A DNA stretch of 64,000 bases from Serpentinicella alkaliphila (GTDB taxonomy: Bacteria > Bacillota > Clostridia > Peptostreptococcales > Natronincolaceae), in assembly GCF_018141405.1 (NCBI RefSeq), contig NZ_CP058648.1:3115001-3179000 (forward strand), in the 5' to 3' direction. The notes under the pieces were generated by a model. The model was not told where the DNA came from, did no database searches, and worked only from the letters and a program-made list of their open reading frames with translations. Within the stretch, counting starts at the first letter, position 1; each line of letters begins with the position of its first letter. Shown here piece by piece: positions 1 through 8,353 of the stretch. The position numbers and the translations under genes are program-made.

Positions 1-1079
1 CTCTTTTGTGTTTTTCTCTAGCATCATAATCGTGACCCAGAAAGATACAACTTTTTCTTTGAGTGTAATTTCCTCACCATTTTCGTTATTAGTTTTTCTT
101 TCCCTGAAGAAAGATTTAATCTTAAAAGTTTTAGTAGAGTTATAAACGTAGCCTTCATCTTTAAGAATTTCTTTTATAAATGTCTTAGAGGCACCTCTTA
201 CCTTTTGTGAAACTATGTAACCATCATTGTTTTCTACAAGAAAAGCTAGGTTTTTACCACTATTTAGAGCTTTGTCTGCTGTTAGAATTACTCTCTCAAG
301 AGCATATCTATTTTTCATATTCTTTAAGGCAGGAATAAGCATTGTACTATCATGGGTATTACCAGAAAAAAGATCATACCCAACAGGTAGGCCTGCTCTA
401 TCAATTGCTAGACTCATTTGTACGATTGGCGTTGTTCTTTTTTGTTTAGAGATACCAACTTTTTAAGATTATTTTCTAAGTCTGATTCAAAGTAATAGTT
501 AGTTACATCAAAGAAAACAAGTGAAGTATCTCTACCGTGGATCTGTGAAACTTGTTGATGAAGATGTTGTTGTAGGTCTTCTTTAATATCCTTCATTAGA
601 GAGAGAGACTCGTAAATAGAATTTATAGTTACTTTAAAAGATTCGAAATACTCATCTTTATTTTCAAATGTTGATTTTTTACTAGCAGGTTTCAGAATTC
701 TTCCATATAGAAGCAATTGAAAAACTTCATTCAAGTCAAAAACATGCTTTCTTTTACGCATTTGTGATTTAAAAAACTGAGGTAAACTAAGCTCATTATA
801 GAGTCTTTCAAGAAAAAAGTAGCCATAGTTCTTATCAATTTCCATATCATCGTTACTATCACTAAGGTTCAATGTTAGATTTACTTGGTTTTTAGTTATC
901 AATTTAGCAGAATCTTTTAGCTTTTGTAGAATATCCGGATCATTAGCCTCTAATTCTTCAAGATTGCCATAGCATTTAATAATTCTTTGTTTAGATTTAC
1001 CATTTTCGTCACGGTAGCCTTCAACAAGATATACTTTTTTATACTTAGCTGTAGGACTCTTAGTCACTCTAATAAACAT
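1..1079 (-). pseudogene. IS1634-like DDE transposase, frameshifted, runs off the window
   Basis: The N-terminal part (MFIRVTKSPTAKYKKVYLVE) and the core (VFFDVTNYYFES, then ILTADKALNSG in the other frame) match clostridial IS1634/IS4-clan transposases. The first aspartate lies in FFDVTNYY and the second in TADKALN. Reading frame is lost near 464-467: after NNLKKL the continuing product GISKQKRTTPIVQMSL lies in the -1 frame, consistent with loss of one G. The start at 1079 is chosen because GAGGGTG sits 5 bases upstream; the open frame extends further to 1124 without a ribosome site. The C-terminal part is outside the window. Probably inactive unless ribosomes shift frame. Confidence 0.8.
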
Positions 1080-1095
1080 AAAATCACCCTCTTTT

Positions 1096-1124
1096 ATTAT
1101 ATCACAGTACATCGAAGTACACAA
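1096..1124 (-). promoter_or_regulatory. Transposase promoter
   Basis: On the minus strand TTGTGT (1119-1124) and TATAAT (1096-1101) are separated by 17 bases, with TGTGA just before the -10. It lies about 20 bases upstream of the transposase start. Confidence 0.6.
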
Positions 1125-1143
1125 CGATTATTTCCAAAATTTC

Positions 1144-1175
1144 CAATAAAAAAACACCTGAAATTCAAGTGTTTT
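1144..1175 (-). terminator. Hairpin with U-tract at the IS end
   Basis: AAAACAC(C)TGAA pairs with TTCA(A)GTGTTTT, with one mismatch. On the minus strand it is followed by a run of seven T. It lies upstream of the transposase promoter, so it would block transcription entering the IS from the right. Such outward shields are common at IS ends. The exact IS boundary is not visible because the other end is outside the window. Confidence 0.55.
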
Positions 1176-1184
1176 ATTATCTTT

Positions 1185-1577
1185 TTAGTTTTTGAACCTA
1201 TAAACTCAGGGTATATTGTTTCAGTTTTAAATAAATATACAGAAGAAATAACTAGTAAACTCGATAGTGATACTTTAGCTAAATATACCTTAATAGCAGA
1301 AACAGCTATTGTTACCTCAATCTACACTGTATATCAAACATATATTGATGATATTCTTAGAAGGAATAATAAACTTTCACCAGAAGAAATAAATACTGCC
1401 TTTACAATGATAAAAGAAAAGTCAAAAAACCTTATTGGTGAGGCAATTGCTCATGAACTAGAGAATAAGTATAGAGATTTAGATACATGGCTAGAAAATA
1501 AAATTTCATTTTTCTTAAACTCTCAATTTATTAGTCCTCATACCTTCCATAGTAGTGAACTGGAGGGAATATTATGA
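1185..1577 (+). pseudogene. 5'-truncated small phage-type (holin-like) protein next to the IS end
   Basis: The open frame extends back into the IS, but only about the last 130 codons look native. They hold a helical stretch (AETAIVTSIYTVYQTYIDDI) and a C-terminus ending DLDTWLENKISFFLN. That end resembles the C-terminus of the gene at 2805-3197 (NVDEWINGRIEYYVR), so the two may be paralogues on either side of the amidase. I cannot name the family; position suggests a lysis accessory or a holin of the LL-H kind. The stop overlaps the amidase start (ATGA). The original start appears to have been lost at the IS junction. Confidence 0.45.
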
Positions 1578-2812
1578 AGGTAATAATAGATTCAGGTCAT
1601 GGTGGTAGCGATCCAGGTGCAGTTGCATTCGGAGTTAAAGAAAAGGATTTAAATATTATTTTTACAAACTTATTAGCTAGTCAACTTCAGCAACTAAACT
1701 TTGAAGTAGATAAATCATTGATTAATGATAAAAATTATACACCAAACGAATTAACTGATTTAATAAAAAAGTCAGGTGCAAAGTTATGTATTTCGTGTCA
1801 TAACAATGCTTTCAATGGTAGTGCCAGTGGATTCGAAGTTATTCATAGCATACACACAGACGGTAAACTAGCAAAATTAATATTAGAGGAAGTTAAAAAG
1901 ACTAATTTTCCAATTAGAAGGGCTTTTAGTAGAAAAAGTACTTTACCATCAAGTGTTGAACAAGACTACTACTATATAATTAGATTAACATATCCTCAAG
2001 TCGAAACACTTATTGTAGAGTTCGGCTTTATGGATAATAAAGATGATTTTAAAATGCTAACAGATCCTGAATGGCAAAAGCGTCTTACATCTGCTGTGGC
2101 TTTAGCAATTAGTAAATACGCTTCTCCATTAGCAAATAATAAAACGAGTATTTTAGGAGAATCGATACTTAGACCTTCTCAGTTAAAATCCGCCCTGAAA
2201 GCAGCCAATAACCAAGCTATTCTTGACATAGTTGATATTTATTACAATATAGCTCCAATTTACGGTATAAAAGCAGACTTGGCATTTATCCAATGTTTAC
2301 ACGAAACCGGTTGGTTAAAATTCACAGGAGTTGTTAAGCCACATCAAAATAATTTTGCAGGTTTAGGTGCAACAGGAGCAAGCAATCCAGGTTTATCCTT
2401 CACAACTATTTCAGTTGGAGTTGAAGCTCATCTGCAACACCTTTATGCATATGCTTCAACAAAACCCCTTCCTACTGGACGTACACTATACAACACTAGA
2501 TTTGCACTAGTTATTAGAGGAAGCGCTCCAAACTGGGAAGATTTAAATGGTAAATGGGCAGTACCGGGAGTCGGTTATGGTGAAAGAATTGTGGAGCTTC
2601 AAAAGACAATTTTAGAGAAGTATTTACCTAATATTCCCAAAAACCCTCCTGTAATACAACCTGTTCATTGGGCAAAGCATTATCACGATGAATTATTTGA
2701 TGCTGGTTTACTAAATACAGACCATACGTCCACATTAGATGAACCAGCCAGCAAAGCTATGGTTTTCGCCCTCATAAGCCGCCTAAGAAAGGAGTTAATG
2801 AATAATGATTAG
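1574..2812 (+). CDS. N-acetylmuramoyl-L-alanine amidase with glucosaminidase domain (endolysin-like)
   Basis: A two-domain peptidoglycan hydrolase of 412 residues. Residues 1-180 are an Amidase_3 zinc domain: DSGHGGSDPG holds the first zinc histidine, CISCHNNA the later histidine, and LIVEFGFMDN the catalytic glutamate. Residues about 200-360 resemble a glucosaminidase domain (CLHETGWLKFTG, NNFAGLGATG). The last 50 residues look like an SLH or wall-attachment tail (HWAKHYHDELFDAGLL). There is no signal peptide, as is usual for phage endolysins that leave through a holin. A strong GGAGG precedes the start, and the gene overlaps both neighbours by a few bases, so it belongs to a three-gene lysis cassette. 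Confidence 0.85.
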   Translation: MKVIIDSGHGGSDPGAVAFGVKEKDLNIIFTNLLASQLQQLNFEVDKSLINDKNYTPNELTDLIKKSGAKLCISCHNNAFNGSASGFEVIHSIHTDGKLAKLILEEVKKTNFPIRRAFSRKSTLPSSVEQDYYYIIRLTYPQVETLIVEFGFMDNKDDFKMLTDPEWQKRLTSAVALAISKYASPLANNKTSILGESILRPSQLKSALKAANNQAILDIVDIYYNIAPIYGIKADLAFIQCLHETGWLKFTGVVKPHQNNFAGLGATGASNPGLSFTTISVGVEAHLQHLYAYASTKPLPTGRTLYNTRFALVIRGSAPNWEDLNGKWAVPGVGYGERIVELQKTILEKYLPNIPKNPPVIQPVHWAKHYHDELFDAGLLNTDHTSTLDEPASKAMVFALISRLRKELMNND

Positions 2813-3197
2813 TTTTATATATAATGTTTCAACTATAGTAATTATAGGATCTATTTTAGTTTTGGTTACTTTCGGATTGAATCTATTATCCTCTTTATAC
2901 CGTGAAAGTAAATTTGTAAATAACTCAGAAAAAGCAAATGAAACGCTCAATCAACTTAACGATACAATAAAATTGAGTGTTATGATAACCAACAAATCCT
3001 TTGTAGAAAAACTAAAGCAGTCTAATTCATTTCTTCAACAGGATAAAGAGGAAGCATTTTTCGAGACTAAAAATAGAATACTAAGCATAGCAAACGATAA
3101 GGATTTAGAATTCCTTAAACCATATATAAATAATGTAGATGAATGGATAAATGGCAGAATAGAATACTACGTAAGAACTTCAAAAAATAATAAATAA
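2805..3197 (+). CDS. Small membrane protein of the lysis cassette (possible holin)
   Basis: 130 residues with one N-terminal membrane segment (about 8-30, VSTIVIIGSILVLVTFGLNL) followed by a charged, probably coiled-coil tail. It overlaps the end of the amidase gene by 8 bases, with GGAG just upstream. The C-terminus resembles that of the truncated gene before the amidase. One membrane segment plus a long soluble tail beside an endolysin fits an LL-H-like holin, but I recognise no diagnostic motif. The role comes from context only. Confidence 0.6.
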   Translation: MISFIYNVSTIVIIGSILVLVTFGLNLLSSLYRESKFVNNSEKANETLNQLNDTIKLSVMITNKSFVEKLKQSNSFLQQDKEEAFFETKNRILSIANDKDLEFLKPYINNVDEWINGRIEYYVRTSKNNK

Positions 3198-3223
3198 CAT
3201 GTTTATCTATTTATGAATAAGTT

Positions 3224-3256
3224 AAACCTCAATTTCTTTAATAAGAATTGAGGTTT
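3224..3256. terminator. Hairpin terminator after the lysis cassette
   Basis: AAACCTCAATT and AATTGAGGTTT form a stem of 11 or more pairs with a short AT loop, 27 bases after the last stop. There is no long T-run on either side, so it may work in both directions but weakly. Confidence 0.5.
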
Positions 3257-3310
3257 AGTTGTAAAAGCGTAAGATTGATATATAATATTTTTTTGTTTTG
3301 TAAAACCAGA

Positions 3311-3709
3311 TTAATTCAATGCATCCTCAATAGCCTTTAGTATCATAATACTACTTCCAGTCGCTCCGGTTATAGTGTCTACTTCTAGACTTTGGGCATT
3401 AATTACACTATTTAATATCTCCTCTGCTTTCTTTCCCTTTCCATTTTTATGGTCTAACATTTGTATATCTATAATTTTACTATTCTCTATAGTAACTTTA
3501 ACCGTTGCTCCTACAAATTCATTAAAATAATATTTTCCTGTATATTCCCCGTCACTTAGTTTCGAAGAGTCAATATTATTAACTTCTATTTTACTTACTT
3601 CTCTAGAAAATTCATCTAACTTATTTTTTAAACCTAAATAAAATACCGAACCAATAAGTATTATTACTACTAAAAACCCTATAATAACCTTTTTAAGTTT
3701 ACCTTTCAA
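3311..3709 (-). CDS. Membrane-anchored FMN-binding domain protein
   Basis: 132 residues: one N-terminal membrane anchor (about 6-28) followed by an FMN_bind domain like those of NqrC, RnfG and NosR. The end DTITGATGSSIMILKAI matches the flavinylation motif D-x-x-(S/T)-G-A-T-(G/S)-S/T, so the motif threonine would carry covalent FMN added by ApbE, on the outer face of the membrane. It starts at TTG 3709 with AGAGGTG upstream. It is the last gene of the operon marR-flavodoxin-membrane protein-FMN protein. No ApbE is in the window. Confidence 0.8.
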   Translation of the reverse strand: MKGKLKKVIIGFLVVIILIGSVFYLGLKNKLDEFSREVSKIEVNNIDSSKLSDGEYTGKYYFNEFVGATVKVTIENSKIIDIQMLDHKNGKGKKAEEILNSVINAQSLEVDTITGATGSSIMILKAIEDALN

Positions 3710-3731
3710 AATAACACCTCTTCCATTAAAT

Positions 3732-4616
3732 TTAAACTATTTTTTTTAAAAGTATCTCTTGATTATTAACCTTTCTTAAAAATAACACCGTACAAACCCA
3801 ACTTATAAGGTTTATTGAAGGTATAATATAGATTACTGGTCCAACGTCAACACCTATAAGTAGCTGCCCTAGTATTTTCCCCGTTAATGAAGTCATTAAT
3901 ATTGATAAGAACACTATATATATAGGCGCAAATAAATATCCTAATTTATCTTTCTTAATAATTAATAGCCCTGATAAAAATGCCGCAGGCAATAATATAG
4001 ACAAATCAAGACCTTGAACTATAAGTGTAGTATAGTGCTCTAGCTCTATAGGATAAGTTCCTTTTAGCAACGGGCCGACAATTCTACTTAACCATAAAAA
4101 TCCTATAGCTATAGAGTTTGTAATAAGGAAACCACCTATAAATTTTACTGGTAATTCTTTTTTAAACATGGTGTTTAAGTCGTTATATCTAAATGATAAT
4201 ATGCAAATTAAAAAGCTATAAAAACTTGCAAATGTAAGAGCCACATACACTAAAAATAATTGGTTATACATAGCCATAACTAAATAAAATAAATAAGTCA
4301 CAAGAAAATAACCCAATGTACCTGTCAAAAGAATTTTACCCCGTATAGACCCTTTAATAGCTAATATTAGACTTGCAATTAAAAGGGGTATACCTATTGT
4401 TAATGTTACATAATCTTGAGCTATTCCTTGTGGCGCAGCAGTAGATGACATATATTTATAAATTCCTTTTCCATACATTGTTACTATATTTCCATGTATA
4501 GACTCAAATTCAATGGGCCCTGGCCCTGAACTTGAAAATATGCCTACCGTCGTAGCCACAATACCAAGTAGAATTATACTAGTCACCAAAATAATTATAC
4601 TTTTACTACTTTTCAT
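3732..4616 (-). CDS. Polytopic membrane protein of unknown family
   Basis: 294 residues with about eight hydrophobic segments. A loop after the first (about residues 30-65, SSSGPGPIEFESIHG onward) is likely outside. I see no metal, heme or nucleotide motif and cannot name the family. It lies between the flavodoxin and the FMN-binding protein with gaps of only 33 and 22 bases, so it is probably co-transcribed and may be the membrane partner of the flavin protein. GAGGAGG lies upstream of the ATG at slightly long spacing. Confidence 0.65.
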   Translation of the reverse strand: MKSSKSIIILVTSIILLGIVATTVGIFSSSGPGPIEFESIHGNIVTMYGKGIYKYMSSTAAPQGIAQDYVTLTIGIPLLIASLILAIKGSIRGKILLTGTLGYFLVTYLFYLVMAMYNQLFLVYVALTFASFYSFLICILSFRYNDLNTMFKKELPVKFIGGFLITNSIAIGFLWLSRIVGPLLKGTYPIELEHYTTLIVQGLDLSILLPAAFLSGLLIIKKDKLGYLFAPIYIVFLSILMTSLTGKILGQLLIGVDVGPVIYIIPSINLISWVCTVLFLRKVNNQEILLKKIV

Positions 4617-4649
4617 TTTTACCGTGTCTACCTCCTCAAAATCATTTAA

Positions 4650-5126
4650 TTAACTATTCATTAATTGAGCAAAGTTATTAATATTATCTTCTAAAATATT
4701 TGATGTATCTTTATCTATTTTTACAACTTTTTTTGTTATCAACTTATCTAAAAATCCCATCTTATTAAATATAAATTCACCACCAAAATTTTCTATTGCT
4801 ACTGCATTTAATCTAAGTTCTTGAGGGAATGAGGCTCTAATCTGCTCTTCTATAGACTCTCCTTCTCTCATACTACATACAAATAACCCAATTTTTTTAG
4901 AAATTAGCTTTTGTAAATTATCTTTGCAAAAATTAACTACTTCATTTTGGATTTTACCAATATATATTGACCCACCGATTATTACTTTATCATACAAAGA
5001 TATATCTATTTTTTTACCTTCCTTCAAATTAACTAAATCAATAGAACCTTTTAGTTTTTCAGATAGTTTTTTAGCGCATTTTTCAGTGCATCCATACTTA
5101 GTCGAATAAACAATTAAAGTTTTCAT
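4650..5126 (-). CDS. Flavodoxin-domain protein (HemG/Flavodoxin_5 type)
   Basis: 158 residues, the size of short flavodoxins. The N-terminus KTLIVYSTKYGCTEKCAKKL is the FMN phosphate-binding loop of the protoporphyrinogen-oxidase-like flavodoxins, and DKVIIGGSIYIGK matches the second flavin loop. It probably binds FMN and carries electrons in the cytoplasm. No protoporphyrin pathway genes are nearby, so a HemG role is unlikely here. It overlaps the end of the marR gene by 4 bases, so it is translationally coupled to its likely regulator. Confidence 0.82.
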   Translation of the reverse strand: MKTLIVYSTKYGCTEKCAKKLSEKLKGSIDLVNLKEGKKIDISLYDKVIIGGSIYIGKIQNEVVNFCKDNLQKLISKKIGLFVCSMREGESIEEQIRASFPQELRLNAVAIENFGGEFIFNKMGFLDKLITKKVVKIDKDTSNILEDNINNFAQLMNS

Positions 5127-5596
5127 TCACTTACCTCCTCAACATCTTCTAAACATTTTATTTTTTCCGAGAGCTTAAAGATTCCGATCAACATTGCATT
5201 TAATTCCTCTTGATTTAAATCTATAAACAGCTCTTCTAAAAATTTATTACTCTCATCCTGTAAACCTTTCCAAAATTCATAACTTTTATTTGTTAGTCTA
5301 AGTCTTATGGCTCTTTTGTCCTTTTCATCCTTTTCAAGATTTAAAAAACCCTTTTCTTCAAGCTTTAAGGCTATTTGCTTTATATTCTGTCTTGAGCTAC
5401 CAATAATCTTTGCCACCTCACTCAATGTTGGTGGACTCTCGAAAAATTCTTCTATTACTGCAGTAAGAAACCATTGCTTAGCTGTCATGTCATGCATAGC
5501 CAATGATTTATCTAGTATAACTTGAAGTTTATTTGAGATTAAAAATAGTCCACCAAATATTTGCTTTTGTTTATACAATTCTTCAGTCTTATTCAT
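5123..5596 (-). CDS. MarR-family transcriptional regulator
   Basis: 157 residues with the winged-helix core typical of MarR: PPTLSEVAKIIGSSRQNIKQIALKLEEKGFLNLEKDEKD as recognition helix and wing, here describing residues about 56-95. It heads a four-gene operon with a flavodoxin, a membrane protein and an FMN-binding protein. Two palindromes cover its own promoter (5629-5681), which points to autorepression. The ligand or redox signal is unknown. A cysteine late in the chain (IKCLEDVEEVSE) could sense oxidation, but that is speculative. Confidence 0.88.
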   Translation of the reverse strand: MNKTEELYKQKQIFGGLFLISNKLQVILDKSLAMHDMTAKQWFLTAVIEEFFESPPTLSEVAKIIGSSRQNIKQIALKLEEKGFLNLEKDEKDKRAIRLRLTNKSYEFWKGLQDESNKFLEELFIDLNQEELNAMLIGIFKLSEKIKCLEDVEEVSE

Positions 5597-5628
5597 ATGT
5601 CTACACCTATCTTTTCCGAAAATTAAAT

Positions 5629-5681
5629 AGGTAATACGTTACCTACATAAGTAATATATTACCTATTTGCCTTTTTGTCAA
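5629..5681 (-). promoter_or_regulatory. marR operon promoter with two palindromic operators
   Basis: On the minus strand TTGACA (5676-5681) and TATATT (5653-5658) are exactly 17 bases apart, a near-consensus vegetative promoter. AGGTAA-TACG-TTACCT (5629-5644) and the related AGTAATATATTACCT dyad (5649-5664) have centres 20 bases apart, two helical turns, and the second covers the -10. This is the expected layout for cooperative MarR repression. Confidence 0.8.
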
Positions 5682-5709
5682 CCACTTTTTAGAAATTTTA
5701 TTAAAATTT

Positions 5710-6012
5710 TTACACTGTTTTATGTTTTTTAAGTTTTAGTAGTTCCTTAGCAACAAGTTCAAGAACTAGGGTTTCTCTTTCAATATATACTCCTTTAGAC
5801 TTTTCGTTTCTCTCAATTACCTTCTTATTATGATTTATTGCTTCTTTAATATCTACCCATATAGGAGTCATTCCATTAGCTATTTCATAATCCTCTAATT
5901 TTGCCTTATCGAAATTTTCATTGATATCACAAATATAAAAATATGCTAAATTGTGAATTATATCATACTTAGGGTTATAGTGAGGTAGGAACTCTTCTAT
6001 ATAACCGAATTC
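5710..6012 (-). pseudogene. 3' part of a NUDIX-family gene cut by the RIT element
   Basis: Translating the minus strand from the left edge of the mobile element gives EFGYIEEFLPHYNPKYDI and continues for about 100 codons to a stop at 5710-5712. There is no start codon or ribosome site of its own. The N-terminal half of the same gene lies at 9451-9714 on the other side of the element, same strand. Together they would form a NUDIX hydrolase of roughly 190 residues. Confidence 0.8.
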
Positions 6013-6050
6013 ATCTTATGGAAAGTAATTTATTATGTGAAGTTGGTAGC
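6011..6050 (+). repeat. Left terminal inverted repeat of the RIT element
   Basis: Begins TCATCTTATGGAAAGT and ends GGTAGC. Compared with the reverse complement of 9411-9450 it differs only at positions 3, 17, 34, 35 and 37 of 40. Confidence 0.88.
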
Positions 6051-6085
6051 TAAAATCGTTACATTTCAATAGAATATTTGTTTTT

Positions 6086-6103
6086 AACTTTGCATAATAA
6101 TTT
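6086..6103 (-). repeat. Left subterminal inverted copy of the RIT end repeat
   Basis: AACTTTGCATAATAATTT is the inverse of the inner part of the left terminal repeat (AATTTATTATGTGAAGTT), with a few mismatches. Each end thus carries a facing pair of half-sites, as expected of tyrosine-recombinase core sites. Confidence 0.55.
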
Positions 6104-6133
6104 CTGATATAGTAGATAGAAAAGGAGAATTCA

Positions 6134-7363
6134 GTGATGAATATGACTACTATATCATTAAAACAATTAATCAGTAGTGTAGAATCACACCTTAGTGCTT
6201 CTGGATATTCCAAAAATACAATTAACAGATATCGTTCTTGTTGGAGAAAAATATTAAAACGATGCAGTATTTATGGAATAGAAGAATTTTCTTATAAAAA
6301 ATGTTTGTCATTTATTCAAGAAGAATACAATATCCCATCATTAGAAAACCTCAAGCACCACCATGTATTTTATCTTAGGACTATTAAAGTTTTGAATGAG
6401 TATGCACTATATGGTAAGATTCTTAAATGTCATCAAAAATTAGGAGTTCAGGTAGTCTCAGAATTTGCAGATATATTATCCGAATTTCTAAATACTGGAT
6501 TAGAATCTGGATTGACTAAAAGGACTATAGAAGGTAAATCTATTCAACTAACAAGTTTTCTTAATTATATTGAGAAAATTGGTATAAGGAAAATTAGTCT
6601 ACTGGAACCAGAACCTATTCTCTCATATGTGAAATATATTTCCGAAAAGGGTTATTCTACGTCTACTAGAAGTGGTATTCTGTTCACATTAAGAAACTTT
6701 TTATCCTTCTTATATGAAAAAAAGTATATTACTACTCCCATGCAGCAATTATTTCCTGTTATTTTTTCTAATAAAATGGAGCGTATTCCATCTTACTATA
6801 ATGAAGATGAACTTAAGAAAATACTTTCACATGTAAATAGAGATAAGGACATAGGTAAAAGAGATTATCTAATTTTATTGCTTGCCATACAATTAGGAAT
6901 TCGTGCTGGTGATATCCGGTTAATGAAGTTAGAATTCATAAAATGGAGCAAAAATACAATTGAATTTATTCAGCAAAAGACAGGAAATCCAATTCAAATC
7001 CCCTTGCCCGATAATATTAAATATGCAATTATTGATTATATTAAAAATGGTCGCCCAAAGGGAGAGTCCCACTATATTTTTTTAAGACATCGAGCGCCAT
7101 TTGTACCTTATGGATCAACAAATGTATTTCATTATGTAATAACTCGATATATGGATGAAGCGATGGTATCTTATTCAGATCGTAAACATGGATTGCATTC
7201 TATGAGACATAGTTTGGCAAGTAATCTACTAAAAAACAATACACCCTACCCAGTAATTACAGGGATACTAGGGCATGAAAATACAAGTACAACTCGCCTG
7301 TATCTATCAATTGATATTGAGCAACTCCGCTCTGTAGCATTGGAGGTGGCATATGAAGAGTAG
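6134..7363 (+). CDS. RIT tyrosine recombinase A
   Basis: 409 residues, intact. The N-terminal two-thirds hold SAM-like DNA-binding helices. The catalytic domain shows all expected residues: R257 (LGIRAGD), K282 (QQKTGN), H355 and R358 (HSMRHS), H381 (GHENTS) and the nucleophile Y390 (TRLYLS). AAGGAG lies 6 bases before GTG 6134 and 9 before ATG 6137; either could start. The end overlaps recombinase B by 11 bases, which carries its own GGAGGTG, so the trio is translationally coupled. Confidence 0.85.
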   Translation: MMNMTTISLKQLISSVESHLSASGYSKNTINRYRSCWRKILKRCSIYGIEEFSYKKCLSFIQEEYNIPSLENLKHHHVFYLRTIKVLNEYALYGKILKCHQKLGVQVVSEFADILSEFLNTGLESGLTKRTIEGKSIQLTSFLNYIEKIGIRKISLLEPEPILSYVKYISEKGYSTSTRSGILFTLRNFLSFLYEKKYITTPMQQLFPVIFSNKMERIPSYYNEDELKKILSHVNRDKDIGKRDYLILLLAIQLGIRAGDIRLMKLEFIKWSKNTIEFIQQKTGNPIQIPLPDNIKYAIIDYIKNGRPKGESHYIFLRHRAPFVPYGSTNVFHYVITRYMDEAMVSYSDRKHGLHSMRHSLASNLLKNNTPYPVITGILGHENTSTTRLYLSIDIEQLRSVALEVAYEE

Positions 7364-8353
7364 AGAGATTACCTATATCTTTACGGGTCCCCTCGCAGAA
7401 TATTGTACAAAGTATATAGTCTATAAACGCAGTCTTGGATTTAAAATGGGATCATCTGTTTATTATCTTTTAAGGGGAATGGACACTTTCTTTTTTCAGC
7501 ATGGTCTACCATTAAATTCTCACATTCTCACCAAAGAAATGGTAGAAAAATATGTAGCACGTCGGGGAGTAGAATCAGTTAAAACACAACATATGAGAAT
7601 GAGCATTATTCGTCAATTTTCTTTGTTTATGAACCGAATAGGCTTTAGCTATTATGTATATCCTGAAACAGATCTTGTTCAAATTAAAAATGATTTTACT
7701 CCATATATTTTTACACACAATGAGATAAATAGACTAACTAAAATCCTTGATAAAATTCCAATTAGTCCAAGATATCCAACATACCATATTATATATCCGA
7801 TGTTATTTAGGATGCTTTATGGATGTGGACTAAGAATTAATGAAGCCCTTGGTTTGAGAATGAAAAATTTAGATATTGAACAAGGAATCATAAGGTTGGA
7901 TGCCACCAAGAATAACATACAACGTCTGATGCCTATGTCCAAATCACTACTTAAATATTGTAAAAAGTATGTAAAGAGAATGGGTTTTTCATCTACATAT
8001 GACGGTTACTATTACCCTAGTAAAAATGGTAGTCAATATAATAGCACCCCCGTATACTGTCAATTTAGAAAGTTTATGACCTTTCTTTGGAATATTTAGA
8101 GAAAATGGAACAACTCCTCGAGTACATGACATTCGCCATACGTTTCTTTGTCCATGCTTTGGAAAAGATGGTTGACGAAGGAAATGATATATACTGTTCA
8201 CTTCCAATTCTAAGCACATATCTTGGACACAGGGGTTTGGAAAGCACAGAAAAATACCTTCGATTAACAATTGAAGCCCATGCTTCCATCATTGACACAA
8301 TGACTGAGTACTACAACAATGCCTATCCGGAGGTGGTAGACTATGAAAATTAA
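7353..8353 (+). pseudogene. RIT tyrosine recombinase B, two frameshifts
   Basis: The first 240 codons are open and include the first catalytic arginine (GCGLRINEALGL). Frame is then lost twice, each time by one extra base in a T-rich run. The first is near 8088, where GIFRENGTTPRVHDIRHT continues in a new frame with the HxxR box. The second is near 8146, where VHALEKMVDEGNDIYCSLPI and GHRGLESTEKYLRL resume with the last histidine and the tyrosine. Corrected, it would be about 332 residues. It starts at ATG 7353 after GGAGGTGG and its end overlaps recombinase C by 11 bases. Confidence 0.82.

Noticed and set aside
414-480. Programmed -1 frameshift in the transposase
   Set aside because: The family-like sequence GISKQKRTTPIV already begins before the A6 run, and no proper X-XXY-YYZ slippery heptamer is in frame. 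A lost G explains it better.
987-1184. Long rightward reading frame across the IS end as one protein
   Set aside because: This part is antisense to the transposase and its promoter; only the portion after about 1185 looks native.
6016-6213. Small leftward reading frame at the left RIT end
   Set aside because: It consists of terminal repeat and antisense to recombinase A, with no ribosome site.
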